A stretch of DNA of 64,000 nt from Prosthecobacter dejongeii. Its GTDB lineage: Bacteria > Verrucomicrobiota > Verrucomicrobiia > Verrucomicrobiales > Verrucomicrobiaceae. The position numbers and the translations under genes were made by a program. The notes below the pieces were generated by a model. It did not search any database, had not been told where the DNA came from, and saw nothing but the letters and a program-made list of their open reading frames with translations. The first letter of the stretch is position 1, and every line of letters starts with the position of its first letter. The stretch spans positions 104,943 to 168,942 of the forward strand of contig NZ_JACHIF010000004.1 of the NCBI RefSeq assembly GCF_014203045.1. Direction: 5' to 3'. Positions 1-8,396 of the stretch are shown here, one piece after another.

Positions 1-450
1 CAGCTTCCTTCTCGGCCTGGAGACGAGCTTTCTCGGCGGCCTTTTCAGCCGCTTCCTGTTCACGGGCGAGTTTCGCAGCTTCCTTCTCGGCCTGCAGACG
101 GGCTCTCTCAGCAGCCTTTTCAGCCGCTTCCTGTTCACGGGCGAGTTTCGCAGCTTCCTTCTCGGCCTGGAGACGAGCTTTCTCGGCGGCCTTTTCAGCC
201 GCTTCCTGTTCACGGGCGAGTTTCGCAGCTTCCTTCTCGGCCTGCAGATGGGCTCTCTCAGCAGCCTTTTCAGCCGCTTCCCGTTCACGGGCGAGTTTCG
301 CAGCTTCCTTCTCGGCCTGGAGACGAGCTTTCTCAGCAGCCTTTTCAGCCGCTTCCTGTTCGCGGGCGAGTTTCGCAGCTTCCTTCTCGACCTGGAGACG
401 GTCTCTCTGGGCAGCTTTTTCAGCGGCTGCCTGTTCCTTGGCTACTCGAG
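1..450. repeat. 75-bp tandem repeat, six copies, with a 150-bp higher-order pattern
   Basis: Copies start at 1, 76, 151, 226, 301 and 376. Copies 1 and 3 share one variant (GGAGACGAGC core) and copies 2 and 4 share another (GCAGACGGGC or GCAGATGGGC core). Copy 5 combines the first half of variant A with the second-half variant of B, and copy 6 decays. Each unit encodes 25 residues of the minus-strand coiled-coil protein, so copy-number change would keep the frame. Confidence 0.95.
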
Positions 451-754
451 CTGCCTCTTTCTCTGCGGCGATGCGTGCCTTTTCGGCTTCTTTAGCTGCG
501 GCTTTTTCGGCAATCGCTTGTTCACGCGCGAGGATCACGGCTTCTTTCGCGGCCACATCGGCAGCGAATTTGGCCTCTTGGGCCTCGGCTAGCTGGGTGG
601 CAAACTCACGCAACTGCCGAGCAAGATCCATGGCTGTTTCTTTCAGCGTCTCGGCGGCCTCCGCTGTCACCCGGGGCAAAAGTTCTAGCGAGTCCAGACG
701 GGTGGCGGTGTCGCTGAGAAGTGAGGTAAACTTAGGGTCGAGCTTCGTGGTCAT
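1..754 (-). CDS. Ala/Glu/Lys-rich coiled-coil repeat protein, truncated at the window edge
   Basis: The reading frame is open on the minus strand from an ATG at 754 through base 1, so the C-terminus lies outside the window (about 251 codons visible). The first 75 or so residues are a mixed helical region. After that come Ala/Glu/Lys/Arg-rich heptad-like helices and a run of 25-residue repeats containing KLAREQEAA and ARLQAEKEAA. Composition resembles the long helical domain II of TolA or other periplasm-spanning coiled coils, but no signal peptide or membrane segment is visible at the N-terminus, so a cytoplasmic or scaffold role is equally possible. No clear ribosome binding site precedes the start. 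I do not recognise a specific family. The gene is divergent from the tannase-family gene. Confidence 0.75.
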   Translation of the reverse strand, partial: MTTKLDPKFTSLLSDTATRLDSLELLPRVTAEAAETLKETAMDLARQLREFATQLAEAQEAKFAADVAAKEAVILAREQAIAEKAAAKEAEKARIAAEKEAARVAKEQAAAEKAAQRDRLQVEKEAAKLAREQEAAEKAAEKARLQAEKEAAKLAREREAAEKAAERAHLQAEKEAAKLAREQEAAEKAAEKARLQAEKEAAKLAREQEAAEKAAERARLQAEKEAAKLAREQEAAEKAAEKARLQAEKEA

Positions 755-825
755 CGAATGTTTGGCTGAAACGGAGGGGTCATGAATGGAGACAGTTTCG
801 ACCCTGTAAAGTCACTTTGATGGTC

Positions 826-840
826 AAATGAACTTCATTT
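826..840. promoter_or_regulatory. 15-bp palindrome in a divergent intergenic region
   Basis: AAATGAACTTCATTT is a perfect 7-1-7 palindrome. It lies between the start of the minus-strand repeat protein (754) and the start of the tannase-family gene (937). This is the layout of an operator for a dimeric regulator, but no regulator gene is adjacent and the role is inferred. Confidence 0.35.
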
Positions 841-936
841 CGTTGAGCGGGGTCATGAGGCGGCAGTCATTCGGAAGGAGAGATGAAACGGAGCTTGAAC
901 TAACCCTAGAGACTGCCTCATGCTTTGAACTTGTAC

Positions 937-2406
937 ATGACGAAAAAGTTCTTCTATCTCGGCCTAGCCGCGCTGCTCAGTGGTTTTATTGCCTCAGGCG
1001 AAGTTCCTCAACAGCCTCATGAAAAGCTAACCCTTTTACGCACGCTGAAGATCGACACCGGCACAATCACCACCGTGCAGCGTGATGACTCAGGGACGCG
1101 AACCGTCGTCAAACTGGTGCTCAATCCGGCCAAAGGATCAAACATTCATGTCGAGGTTTGGTTGCCCGATGCAGACAAGTGGAACGCGCGCTTTCTCGGG
1201 CTAGGCAATGGCGGCGCGGCGGGCAAGATCAATCCCGGGGGCCTAGCGTCCGCGAGCGCGCAAGGTTACGCTGCGGCAACGACGGATATGGGAACCGCGC
1301 CCAATCCTGACTCAGGGATTGGCAATCCAGAGGTGTGGAAAGACTTCGGTTATCGCGCCACCCACCTCATGACGGTTGTTGCCAAACAGATCGTGCATGC
1401 GCATTACGGTCGGGAGCCAGAGTATTCATATTTTAGTGGTGGCTCAACCGGTGGTCAGCAAGCGCTTCAAGAGGCACAACGTTACCCAGAGGATTACGAT
1501 GGCATCGCTGCTGCCGTCCCCGCGCATTGTCGCACGCCGCTGCATGCTTACTTCCTGTGGAATGAACAGATTCTCAAACAATGCCCGTTTACGAAGGAGC
1601 AAGACGCGATTGTCATCGCCGCTGCCAATGAAGTCATGGCCTCTCGCGAAGTCCCTGTAGCGGCAGGGAAGTTCGTCTCGGATCCTGGTTGCACGCCACA
1701 GGACATTGAGGCCGTCATTGCACTGGCAAGGAGAAAGGATACCACCCTGACCGATGATCACGCTGCTGCGCTGAGAAAGCTTTTCAATGGCCCCCGCCAT
1801 GCGGTGACGGGTGAGCGCATTTTTAATGGCATCCCCCTCGGTAGTTCCATCGATGCCGCGCATGGGCACCTGTATCTTTTTAAATGGGTCTTTGGTGCTG
1901 ACAAGAAAATGGAGGCGATCAATTTTGGTGCGGACATGGATACCTACACGGCCAAACTTGCTCCATATTTGAATGCCGAGAATCCCGATCTCAGCGCCTT
2001 TGAGAAGCGCGGGGGCAAGCTCATCATGACTCTCGGTACCGCTGATTCTGTCGTGCCTTACCATGCCTCCGTAGATTACTACGAACGCGTGATCGGCCAC
2101 TTTGGCAGTGTGGAAAAAGCGCGTTCGTTTTTCCATTTTTACATTGTCCCCGGCCTCGCTCATGGCGGCGGACCTGGGATCAATCAACCTCCCAATCTGC
2201 TGGAGGCCGTCCGGGCCTGGCGTGAACAAGGAATCGTTCCCCATTCTTTGTTAGGTCGTCATGCCACGGAAAATGGCAAAGGCAAAGTCGAATGGGAAAT
2301 GCCGCTCTACCCTTACCCCAGCCGCACGAGCTGGAATGCGGCGACATCCCGCTACGAAGAAACGGCCGGCCCCCGTGGCTTGGGCCCGCCAGTAGGGATC
2401 GAATAA
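937..2406 (+). CDS. Secreted tannase/feruloyl esterase family hydrolase
   Basis: This 489-residue protein matches the tannase/feruloyl esterase family, which hydrolyses ester bonds of plant phenolics such as gallate or ferulate esters. The start is set at ATG 937 because it begins a clean signal peptide (MTKKFFYLGLAALLSGF); an in-frame TTG at 925 is also possible. The nucleophile elbow is GGSTGG (Ser about 170), the acid is in GTADSVVPYH (Asp about 370) and the base in LAHGGGPG (His about 409). Family members usually carry GCS and HC, whose cysteines form a disulfide beside the active site; here both positions are Gly. The gene stands alone, convergent with the altronate dehydratase gene. The substrate is not predictable from sequence. 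Confidence 0.88.
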   Translation: MTKKFFYLGLAALLSGFIASGEVPQQPHEKLTLLRTLKIDTGTITTVQRDDSGTRTVVKLVLNPAKGSNIHVEVWLPDADKWNARFLGLGNGGAAGKINPGGLASASAQGYAAATTDMGTAPNPDSGIGNPEVWKDFGYRATHLMTVVAKQIVHAHYGREPEYSYFSGGSTGGQQALQEAQRYPEDYDGIAAAVPAHCRTPLHAYFLWNEQILKQCPFTKEQDAIVIAAANEVMASREVPVAAGKFVSDPGCTPQDIEAVIALARRKDTTLTDDHAAALRKLFNGPRHAVTGERIFNGIPLGSSIDAAHGHLYLFKWVFGADKKMEAINFGADMDTYTAKLAPYLNAENPDLSAFEKRGGKLIMTLGTADSVVPYHASVDYYERVIGHFGSVEKARSFFHFYIVPGLAHGGGPGINQPPNLLEAVRAWREQGIVPHSLLGRHATENGKGKVEWEMPLYPYPSRTSWNAATSRYEETAGPRGLGPPVGIE

Positions 2407-2471
2407 ACCTTAGGCAGGGACGACTTTGATCTTGTCGGTTTTCTTGCACAAGGATCGCAACTCCTGTGCAG

Positions 2472-4109
2472 TTATAGTGAGACGCCGCGTTTCCACGGTA
2501 AAAAGTCGTCCTGCCCCAGTGCCACCGCTTTAGGAATGTAGGTGCCACTGGCCGTGGCGATGCAAAGTTCCAGCAGGCTTTCCCCCATCTGCTCCACGCT
2601 TTGTTCCCCACTGATGATGGCGCCAGTATCAAAGTCCAAGATATCGCTCATGCGTTTCATCAAGGTGCTATTGGTGGAGATCTTCAGAGTCGGGCAGATG
2701 GGATTACCCGTGGGGGTGCCGAGGCCGGTGGAAAAGAGCATGAGGTTGCAGCCTGCACCTGCTAAAGCGGTGGTGGACTCGACATCGTTTCCTGGAGTGC
2801 AGTAGAGCGTGAGACCGCCATGTTTGCGGATGGGTTCCCCATAATCCAGCACATCCACAACGGAAGAGGTGCCGCCTTTTTTCGCGGCACCTGCGGATTT
2901 GATGGCATCGGTGATCAAGCCATCACGGATGTTTCCTGGGGATGGATTGGCATCAAAGCCTGAGCCACAGGCCTGGGCAGCACCTTCATAAGTGCGCATC
3001 AGATGTACAAAACGATCCGCCAACTCTGGCGTGACACAGCGGTCACAGAGACTTTGCTCTACCCCACATAATTCAGGAAATTCAGAGAGCACCGGGGCAC
3101 CGCCAAGTGCCGCCAAAAGATCTGCCGTATGACCGATGGCGGGATTTGCTGAAATGCCTGAGAAGCCATCTGAGCCTCCGCATTCCACGCCAACGATGAG
3201 ATCCGAAAGCGGGCATGGCTCACGGCTCTGCTCATTGGCCAGAGCCACACCTTCAAACGTGGTGCGAATGGCACGTGCCATCATGTCCCGCTCCGAGTTG
3301 CTTTTCTGCTGCTCAAAGATGTGCAAGGGCTTATTGTAATGAGGATAGAGCGTGGAAAGAGATTCCTGTAAAAGACTGACCTGGGCATGTTGGCAGCCCA
3401 GGCTCAAAATCGTGGCACCTGCGACATTGGGAGAGGCGATGTAACCTGCCAGCAAGTTGCAGAGTGCGATGGCATCTTGGCGTGTCCCGCCACAGCCGAG
3501 GCCATGCTCCAAAAACTTGATGCCACTCACGTTAGGAAATAGAGGAAGCGGCGAAGCCAGAGCGTCCAATTCCAGTGATGCTAAAGACGTTAGATCTTGG
3601 CCATTCCGATAACCGTCAGCCAATCGCTGGGCATATCGTTCATAGGGGGAGCTCTGAGCATAACCTAAAGCACGAGTGAGAGCCTCGCGCATGAAAGCGA
3701 GATTCCTGTTTTCACAAAAAACCAGAGGGATGACCAGCCAGTGATTGGCCGTTCCCGCTGGGCCATGATGGCGTTTGTATCCCTGAAAAGTGCGGTTCTT
3801 CCAGCGGGATACATCCGGTGCCGACCAAGCCATGTGCTGCTTTTTCCCAGAAAAAGCTGCGGCCTCATGCTTGAGGTTATGCGTGTGTACAAGTGCCCCT
3901 GCGGAAATGTTCTGAGTGGCTCTCCCCACGGTGACTCCGTACATGGTGGCTAAATCGCCGGCGACAAAGTCTCGTGCGGCAAATTTATGTTTGGCCTGGA
4001 TGGGTTCTTTCAAAGTCCATGGCTGCCCCTCAAGTACAGCGGTCTTACCTGCGGGTAAATCATGAAGGGCGACGATGAGATCATCAGCGGGATGGACGCG
4101 GAGCAGCAT
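2472..4109 (-). CDS. uxaA: Altronate dehydratase family protein (UxaA-like)
   Basis: The 545-residue protein has an N-terminal SAF domain (about residues 10-80, with HTHNL near its end) followed by the large dehydratase domain typical of altronate and galactarate dehydratases. UxaA removes water from D-altronate to give 2-keto-3-deoxygluconate in galacturonate breakdown, in the cytoplasm and with a metal cofactor. It is longer than the classical enzyme of roughly 495 residues. No uxaB, uxaC or kdg genes lie nearby, so the specific sugar acid is uncertain; a galactarate (GarD-type) specificity cannot be excluded. The start at 4109 gives a complete SAF domain. The gene is convergent with the tannase-family gene, which fits a plant-polymer diet, though linkage proves nothing. 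Confidence 0.85.
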   Translation of the reverse strand: MLLRVHPADDLIVALHDLPAGKTAVLEGQPWTLKEPIQAKHKFAARDFVAGDLATMYGVTVGRATQNISAGALVHTHNLKHEAAAFSGKKQHMAWSAPDVSRWKNRTFQGYKRHHGPAGTANHWLVIPLVFCENRNLAFMREALTRALGYAQSSPYERYAQRLADGYRNGQDLTSLASLELDALASPLPLFPNVSGIKFLEHGLGCGGTRQDAIALCNLLAGYIASPNVAGATILSLGCQHAQVSLLQESLSTLYPHYNKPLHIFEQQKSNSERDMMARAIRTTFEGVALANEQSREPCPLSDLIVGVECGGSDGFSGISANPAIGHTADLLAALGGAPVLSEFPELCGVEQSLCDRCVTPELADRFVHLMRTYEGAAQACGSGFDANPSPGNIRDGLITDAIKSAGAAKKGGTSSVVDVLDYGEPIRKHGGLTLYCTPGNDVESTTALAGAGCNLMLFSTGLGTPTGNPICPTLKISTNSTLMKRMSDILDFDTGAIISGEQSVEQMGESLLELCIATASGTYIPKAVALGQDDFLPWKRGVSL

Positions 4110-4204
4110 TTGCGGTAAAATGAATGGTTGTCAGGTCTGAGTTTGAATCACGTCTCTTCACTGATCCAGGATTTTACTCCAAACTGATCATACTTCTTCC
4201 GTCC

Positions 4205-5149
4205 ATGTCACTTGATGAACGCGATTACATGCGCCGCAGACCTCCGCATTTCGGCGAATGGCTGAAGGGCTGGACGGCGTTCCATGTGATCTTCGCTGTC
4301 AATGTGGCCGTATTCTTTCTCCAGTGGGGTTTGCATGAGGCCTGGGTTCGAGATGTTTTAACGGGGGAGTTGATCCGGCCCTGGGGCGGCATCAGTGTAG
4401 AGGCGTTAACTTTGGGGCGCTTTTGGACCCCGCTCACCTTCATGTTCGTTCACGATGGTTGGTGGTCGTTTTTGGGGACCATGCTGCTTTTCTGGACTGC
4501 AGGACGGCGTGTACAAGTCTTGTTTGGCAGTCGAAGTTTGGTGATCATTTACCTTTTGGCTGGAGTCGTAGGGGCCGCTGTCCAAATGGCTATTTTCGCT
4601 TATCTTTTGAAGTCCACTTCTGTTATTTTGATGGGGGCCACAGCTTCGTCTCTCGGGGTTTTATTGGCCTATGCAGTGGCCATGCCGGAAGAGGAGGTGC
4701 CAGTGTTTTCGGTGAGTTTATGGACTTTTTTGCGGTTCGTCTTGGGAGGTTATGCCCTTGTCGGGGGGCTTTCACTCTTTGGGGTGCTACCTAGCTGGGT
4801 GCCACGAGGGGCAGGGGACTGCTTTGCGCATCTAGGAGGGGGCTTGGCGGGCTGGTATTTTGCACGTTCTCTTGGATACGGGGGTGTACCTGCTCATCTG
4901 CTGCATAGTTCGGGTTCCAGTTTAAGAAGGCAGCCACAGATGGTGAGCGCGAGGCGGCCCAGACTTCCGGTGGTGGATGTGGACCTGGAGGCCGTCCGAA
5001 AGGAAAATCCACGCAATGATCCCCTGCTTAATCTTATGAAGGACGAGATTGACCCCATCTTAGACAAGATCAACGATCACGGCATGGGAAGCCTAACCAA
5101 CGATGAACGACGGACTCTGGAGAGGGCCAGTCGTCGCTTTGTGAAATAG
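4205..5149 (+). CDS. Rhomboid-fold membrane protein, probably a pseudoprotease
   Basis: The 314-residue protein has the multi-helix rhomboid core and a cytoplasmic tail ending in a DPILDKI...SLTNDER motif also found after rhomboids of other phyla. Start ATG 4205 (MSLDERDY) is preferred over 4124 because upstream residues are not rhomboid-like. The catalytic His is kept in AHLGG (about residue 209). The nucleophile motif GASG aligns without gaps to GATA, putting Thr at the Ser position (about 146). The usual H-x3-N oxyanion motif of the second helix (FLHxxWxHLLGNM in relatives) reads FVHDGWWSFLGTM, so His and Asn are Ser and Thr. Three of four hallmark residues are therefore changed, which suggests an inactive, binding-type rhomboid. 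It is convergent with menB. Confidence 0.85.
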   Translation: MSLDERDYMRRRPPHFGEWLKGWTAFHVIFAVNVAVFFLQWGLHEAWVRDVLTGELIRPWGGISVEALTLGRFWTPLTFMFVHDGWWSFLGTMLLFWTAGRRVQVLFGSRSLVIIYLLAGVVGAAVQMAIFAYLLKSTSVILMGATASSLGVLLAYAVAMPEEEVPVFSVSLWTFLRFVLGGYALVGGLSLFGVLPSWVPRGAGDCFAHLGGGLAGWYFARSLGYGGVPAHLLHSSGSSLRRQPQMVSARRPRLPVVDVDLEAVRKENPRNDPLLNLMKDEIDPILDKINDHGMGSLTNDERRTLERASRRFVK

Positions 5150-5160
5150 GTGAGGGAACG

Positions 5161-5973
5161 TTAAGGAAGACGCGGAAATTTGTCGAAGTCAGGCTTCCGC
5201 TTTTCCACGAAAGCGTTTTTACCTTCTTTTGCTTCCTCGCTCATGTAATACAGCAGCGTTGCATTGCCGGCGAGATCGAGAAGGCCCATTTGGCCATCGC
5301 AGTCGGCATTGAGAGAAGCTTTAAGGCAGCGTAGCGCGAGTGGACTGTGACCCAGCATTTCACGGCACCATTTCAGGGTCTCTTCTTCCAGTTGAGCCAG
5401 CGGCACCACCGTATTGACGAGGCCCATGTCCAGCGCCTGCTGGGCATCATATTGGCGACAGAGATACCAGATCTCACGAGCCTTCTTTTGACCGACGATC
5501 CGTGCTAGGTAACTGGAGCCAAGCCCGCCATCGAACGAGCCCACCTTAGGTCCTGTTTGACCGAAGCGGGCATTGTCTGCGGCGATGGTGAGATCACAGA
5601 CGACATGCAGGACGTGGCCACCGCCGATGGCATATCCTGCCACCATAGCGACGACAGGTTTTGGCAGCGTGCGGATCTTGCGTTGGACATCAAGAATATT
5701 CAGGCGAGGTACGCCATCGTCACCGATGTAGCCTGCATCTCCACGGACTTTTTGATCTCCACCTGAGCAGAAAGCCAGTGGCCCTTCACCACAGAGGATG
5801 ATCACCCCAACTTCCCGATCTTCATGAAGGATGTCCAGCGCGATGAGCATCTCCTTCACCGTCTGCGGGCGGAAGGCATTGCGTACTTCGGGCCGATTGA
5901 TGGTGAGTTTGCCGATGCCGTCAGCGGTTTTCTCAAGCTTGATGTCCTGAAAGGTCTGGATGGTCTGCCACAT
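5161..5973 (-). CDS. menB: 1,4-dihydroxy-2-naphthoyl-CoA synthase MenB
   Basis: This 270-residue crotonase-fold enzyme cyclises o-succinylbenzoyl-CoA to 1,4-dihydroxy-2-naphthoyl-CoA, the first naphthalenoid of menaquinone synthesis. Diagnostic segments are CSGGDQ (about 69-74), the oxyanion loop AGYAIGGGH (about 112-120) and [12 protein letters not shown] (about 139-150). The Gly in QTGP marks the bicarbonate-dependent type of MenB; the other type has Asp there. The C-terminal FVEKRKPDF segment is also typical. The length matches the family. It lies downstream of the PfkB kinase gene on the same strand and some 6 kb from menA-menC-menE, which run the other way. Confidence 0.95.
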   Translation of the reverse strand: MWQTIQTFQDIKLEKTADGIGKLTINRPEVRNAFRPQTVKEMLIALDILHEDREVGVIILCGEGPLAFCSGGDQKVRGDAGYIGDDGVPRLNILDVQRKIRTLPKPVVAMVAGYAIGGGHVLHVVCDLTIAADNARFGQTGPKVGSFDGGLGSSYLARIVGQKKAREIWYLCRQYDAQQALDMGLVNTVVPLAQLEEETLKWCREMLGHSPLALRCLKASLNADCDGQMGLLDLAGNATLLYYMSEEAKEGKNAFVEKRKPDFDKFPRLP

Positions 5974-6079
5974 AGAGAGGGAAGTTTACGGTAGTTAGCA
6001 CGGTGGATGGTTGCAGTGGATGGCAATGGTTAACACAAACCAAACGACTGCCACCCACCGCTAGCAACGGCAGACTTGG

Positions 6080-7000
6080 TTAAGCCACAAAGTCTGTGTA
6101 GCTCTTGAGCTGTTTCAAACGTGCAGCCACATCAGCCTGGGTCACCGTCTGCAACTTGTGTGTGCTGAAGGCTTCACAGGTGTAGCTGGCGGTAACGCTC
6201 CCGTGGACGACGGCGGTCTTGAGATCTTCAAAAGTCGGCTTGGTTTTGCCGTTGGCGGAGAGCCAACCCGCAAGTCCGCCGAGGAAGGAATCACCGGCAC
6301 CTGTGGGGTCAAAAACGGAGTCGAGGGGGTAGGCCGAGCAAGCAAAGAAATCTTCCGTGTTTTCGCCAAACAAGAAGCTGCCGTGTTCACCGCGCTTGAC
6401 GATGACAAAACGCGGGCCCTTGGCCTGGAGGCGGCGGCCTGCTTCAACCAGGTTGGTTGTGCCGGCGAATTCTTTGGCTTCGCCGTCATTGATGACGAGG
6501 AGGTCGATTTTTTTGAGGACGTCATGCAGGCGCTCATTGGCGATGCTGATCCAGAGATCCATCGTATCTGCCGTGATAAAATCGGCTCCAGTGCACTGTT
6601 CCAGGGTCTGCATCTGATTGTCTGGGCTCATGTTCGCCAAAACGGCGATCTTGGCAGCGGCACCTGCGGTGGAGAGCTTGGGAGTCCAATGCTCCAGGAC
6701 GTTGATCGCCACATTGTGGGTGGTGCGGCTGTTCATGTCATCATGATACTCGCCACTCCAAGTGAAGGAGGCACCTGTGCTGCGCTCCAGGCCATCCAGG
6801 GTGATGCCTTTGCTGCTCAGAAGGTCAAGATGGCCCTGCGGGAAATCATGACCGATGATGCCGACAAGGTGAACCTCGGGGGTGAAAATGCTGGCTGCCA
6901 GAGCTGCGTAGGAGGCAGAGCCGCCGAGCAGGTTCTCCTGGGCATCTTGAGGGGTCTTGACATTGTCCAGGGCGACGGTTCCAGCGATAATGACTGACAT
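6080..7000 (-). CDS. PfkB/ribokinase-family sugar kinase
   Basis: The 306-residue protein (from ATG 7000, MSVIIAGTVALDNV) has the ribokinase fold: an early glycine-rich GGSASYAA segment (about 26-33), a mid-chain NDGEAKEF motif (about 171-178) and the signature DPTGAGDSF (about 231-239), where the Asp of GAGD is the catalytic base. It phosphorylates a sugar or nucleoside using ATP in the cytoplasm. Longer in-frame starts up to 7162 would overlap the divergent OmpA-like gene and add non-conserved sequence. The substrate is unknown; the family includes adenosine, fructose and ketodeoxygluconate kinases. Downstream on the same strand is menB, about 105 bp away, but a functional link is not evident. 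Confidence 0.85.
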   Translation of the reverse strand: MSVIIAGTVALDNVKTPQDAQENLLGGSASYAALAASIFTPEVHLVGIIGHDFPQGHLDLLSSKGITLDGLERSTGASFTWSGEYHDDMNSRTTHNVAINVLEHWTPKLSTAGAAAKIAVLANMSPDNQMQTLEQCTGADFITADTMDLWISIANERLHDVLKKIDLLVINDGEAKEFAGTTNLVEAGRRLQAKGPRFVIVKRGEHGSFLFGENTEDFFACSAYPLDSVFDPTGAGDSFLGGLAGWLSANGKTKPTFEDLKTAVVHGSVTASYTCEAFSTHKLQTVTQADVAARLKQLKSYTDFVA

Positions 7001-7136
7001 GAGATAAGTAGGCGTTTGGGAATAGTTCTTGCAGCGTTGCGCCAGACCTCCGTAGGTTGTCGGGTGCAAAAGGCGGCGGAGTATCCGTTGGGCCTCTGCC
7101 GTGTCAATATCGTTCATCCCTGGTCCGCCTGCCTCC

Positions 7137-8387
7137 ATGCGTTTCTCTGTCTTATTGATCACGCTGGCATTACTGCCGCTGGCGATGATCCTGCATGGCT
7201 GGATTTTTACCGAAAGGCAACTTCCTCACCTGCGGACGCACGCCATGGCCGCGATGCAGGAAAACGGCATCCGCGCGGCTGTAGCTGACTTGCGATATTT
7301 GGACCTGAGAGTGGCTGGAAATGCCGCGGATCTGGCCTCTCTCGAAAAAGCCAGGGCTGCTTTGGCTTCGCTAGGGCCGGTGAGGGTAGTGTCAGATGAA
7401 TTAGGGATCCCTGCCAACCTGCGTGCCCGTTTAGAGGGAGGCACTTTATTTCTAGACGGCTGGTTGCCCGAGGCTGACAATATTCTTCAAGTTCAGCAAC
7501 TGCTGCGCAAATTACGCCCTGACTTGGAACTCCAGACGGGGGGCTTGCAGCATGATGCTCAGGTCCGTTGGCCAGAGGGGGAAAAGGGACCTCTCACCGT
7601 AGATAGTCGGCTTTTGGGACCCATCATTGAAAAACTCAGGGTGGCACCATGGTTGGAAATGATCCGTGATCCTAACGGGTTGATGGCAAAGGGGATCTTA
7701 TCCGCCAATGGGCTGAGGGCGGCCTTGGTGGCGAATTTCCCAGAGATGAAAATGGAGGAGCTTTTGGAGAGCACGCATACTCTGTCTGCCACCTTTTCAG
7801 ATCCTGCATTGCTGCTGCCTCTGGTAACACGCTTTTTTCAGGGGGCTTCCCCTCGCCGCATTTTAATCAATGATGAGGGAGAACCTTTGCTAGAGGCTGC
7901 GGCCACGCGCACTTTGGAAAGTGAATGGTTGGCCCTGCTGCGACCTGTCACAGGTGGGAAAAAGGTCGTTTTAAATTTAACTTTTTATCCTTCCGAATAT
8001 CACCTGCCAGATTACCGACCCCAAAGCCCACTTCAGGTGGATCAAGTGACGACTCTCCAGGAGGTTTTAGCCGGGCAATACATATCCTTTTCCCCTGGCA
8101 GCGCTACGCTAACCGCAGAGCAGCAAACGAGGTTGGCCGCTTTGACGCCGCTTTTACTGACAGCAGGCCCGGCCGCCCGTTTCGTGATAGGTGGTCATGC
8201 TGTTCCTGGGGAAAACTCATCGCAAGATAAGGCTCTGGCTCTAGCCAGAGCGGAGCAAGTGCATGCTTTTTTGATTGAGCAGGGGCTTCCTGCGCGGGAT
8301 GTGAAAACAATGGCGTTTGATTCAGTCCCTGCTGGCACAGCAGGCGCTCCTGCGCAGATTGACAGTGTCGAGATTTTGCTGCGCTGA
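7137..8387 (+). CDS. Membrane-anchored BON/OmpA-domain envelope protein
   Basis: This is a 416-residue protein with one N-terminal hydrophobic anchor (about residues 3-23). A BON-like segment follows, seen as the EGGTLFLDGWLPEAD type of strand pattern, with a second similar stretch. The C-terminal domain of about 110 residues is OmpA-type: ISFSPGSATLT, then ALARAEQVHAFLIEQGLP, the region that binds peptidoglycan in Pal and OmpA. The start is set at ATG 7137 rather than GTG 7101 because it begins the membrane segment. The nine-base gap to the next gene suggests an operon with the helix-hairpin-helix protein. It probably links the inner membrane to the cell wall; the exact role is unknown. Confidence 0.72.
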   Translation: MRFSVLLITLALLPLAMILHGWIFTERQLPHLRTHAMAAMQENGIRAAVADLRYLDLRVAGNAADLASLEKARAALASLGPVRVVSDELGIPANLRARLEGGTLFLDGWLPEADNILQVQQLLRKLRPDLELQTGGLQHDAQVRWPEGEKGPLTVDSRLLGPIIEKLRVAPWLEMIRDPNGLMAKGILSANGLRAALVANFPEMKMEELLESTHTLSATFSDPALLLPLVTRFFQGASPRRILINDEGEPLLEAAATRTLESEWLALLRPVTGGKKVVLNLTFYPSEYHLPDYRPQSPLQVDQVTTLQEVLAGQYISFSPGSATLTAEQQTRLAALTPLLLTAGPAARFVIGGHAVPGENSSQDKALALARAEQVHAFLIEQGLPARDVKTMAFDSVPAGTAGAPAQIDSVEILLR

Positions 8388-8396
8388 TCCTTTGAT

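Noticed and set aside
1444..2244. Long open frame on the minus strand inside the tannase-family gene
   Set aside because: Antisense to a gene with signal peptide and catalytic motifs; codon pattern and lack of motifs mark it as a shadow.
6158..6997. Long open frame on the plus strand, 279 codons
   Set aside because: It is antisense to the PfkB kinase gene, which has clear conserved motifs. The plus-strand translation shows no domain.
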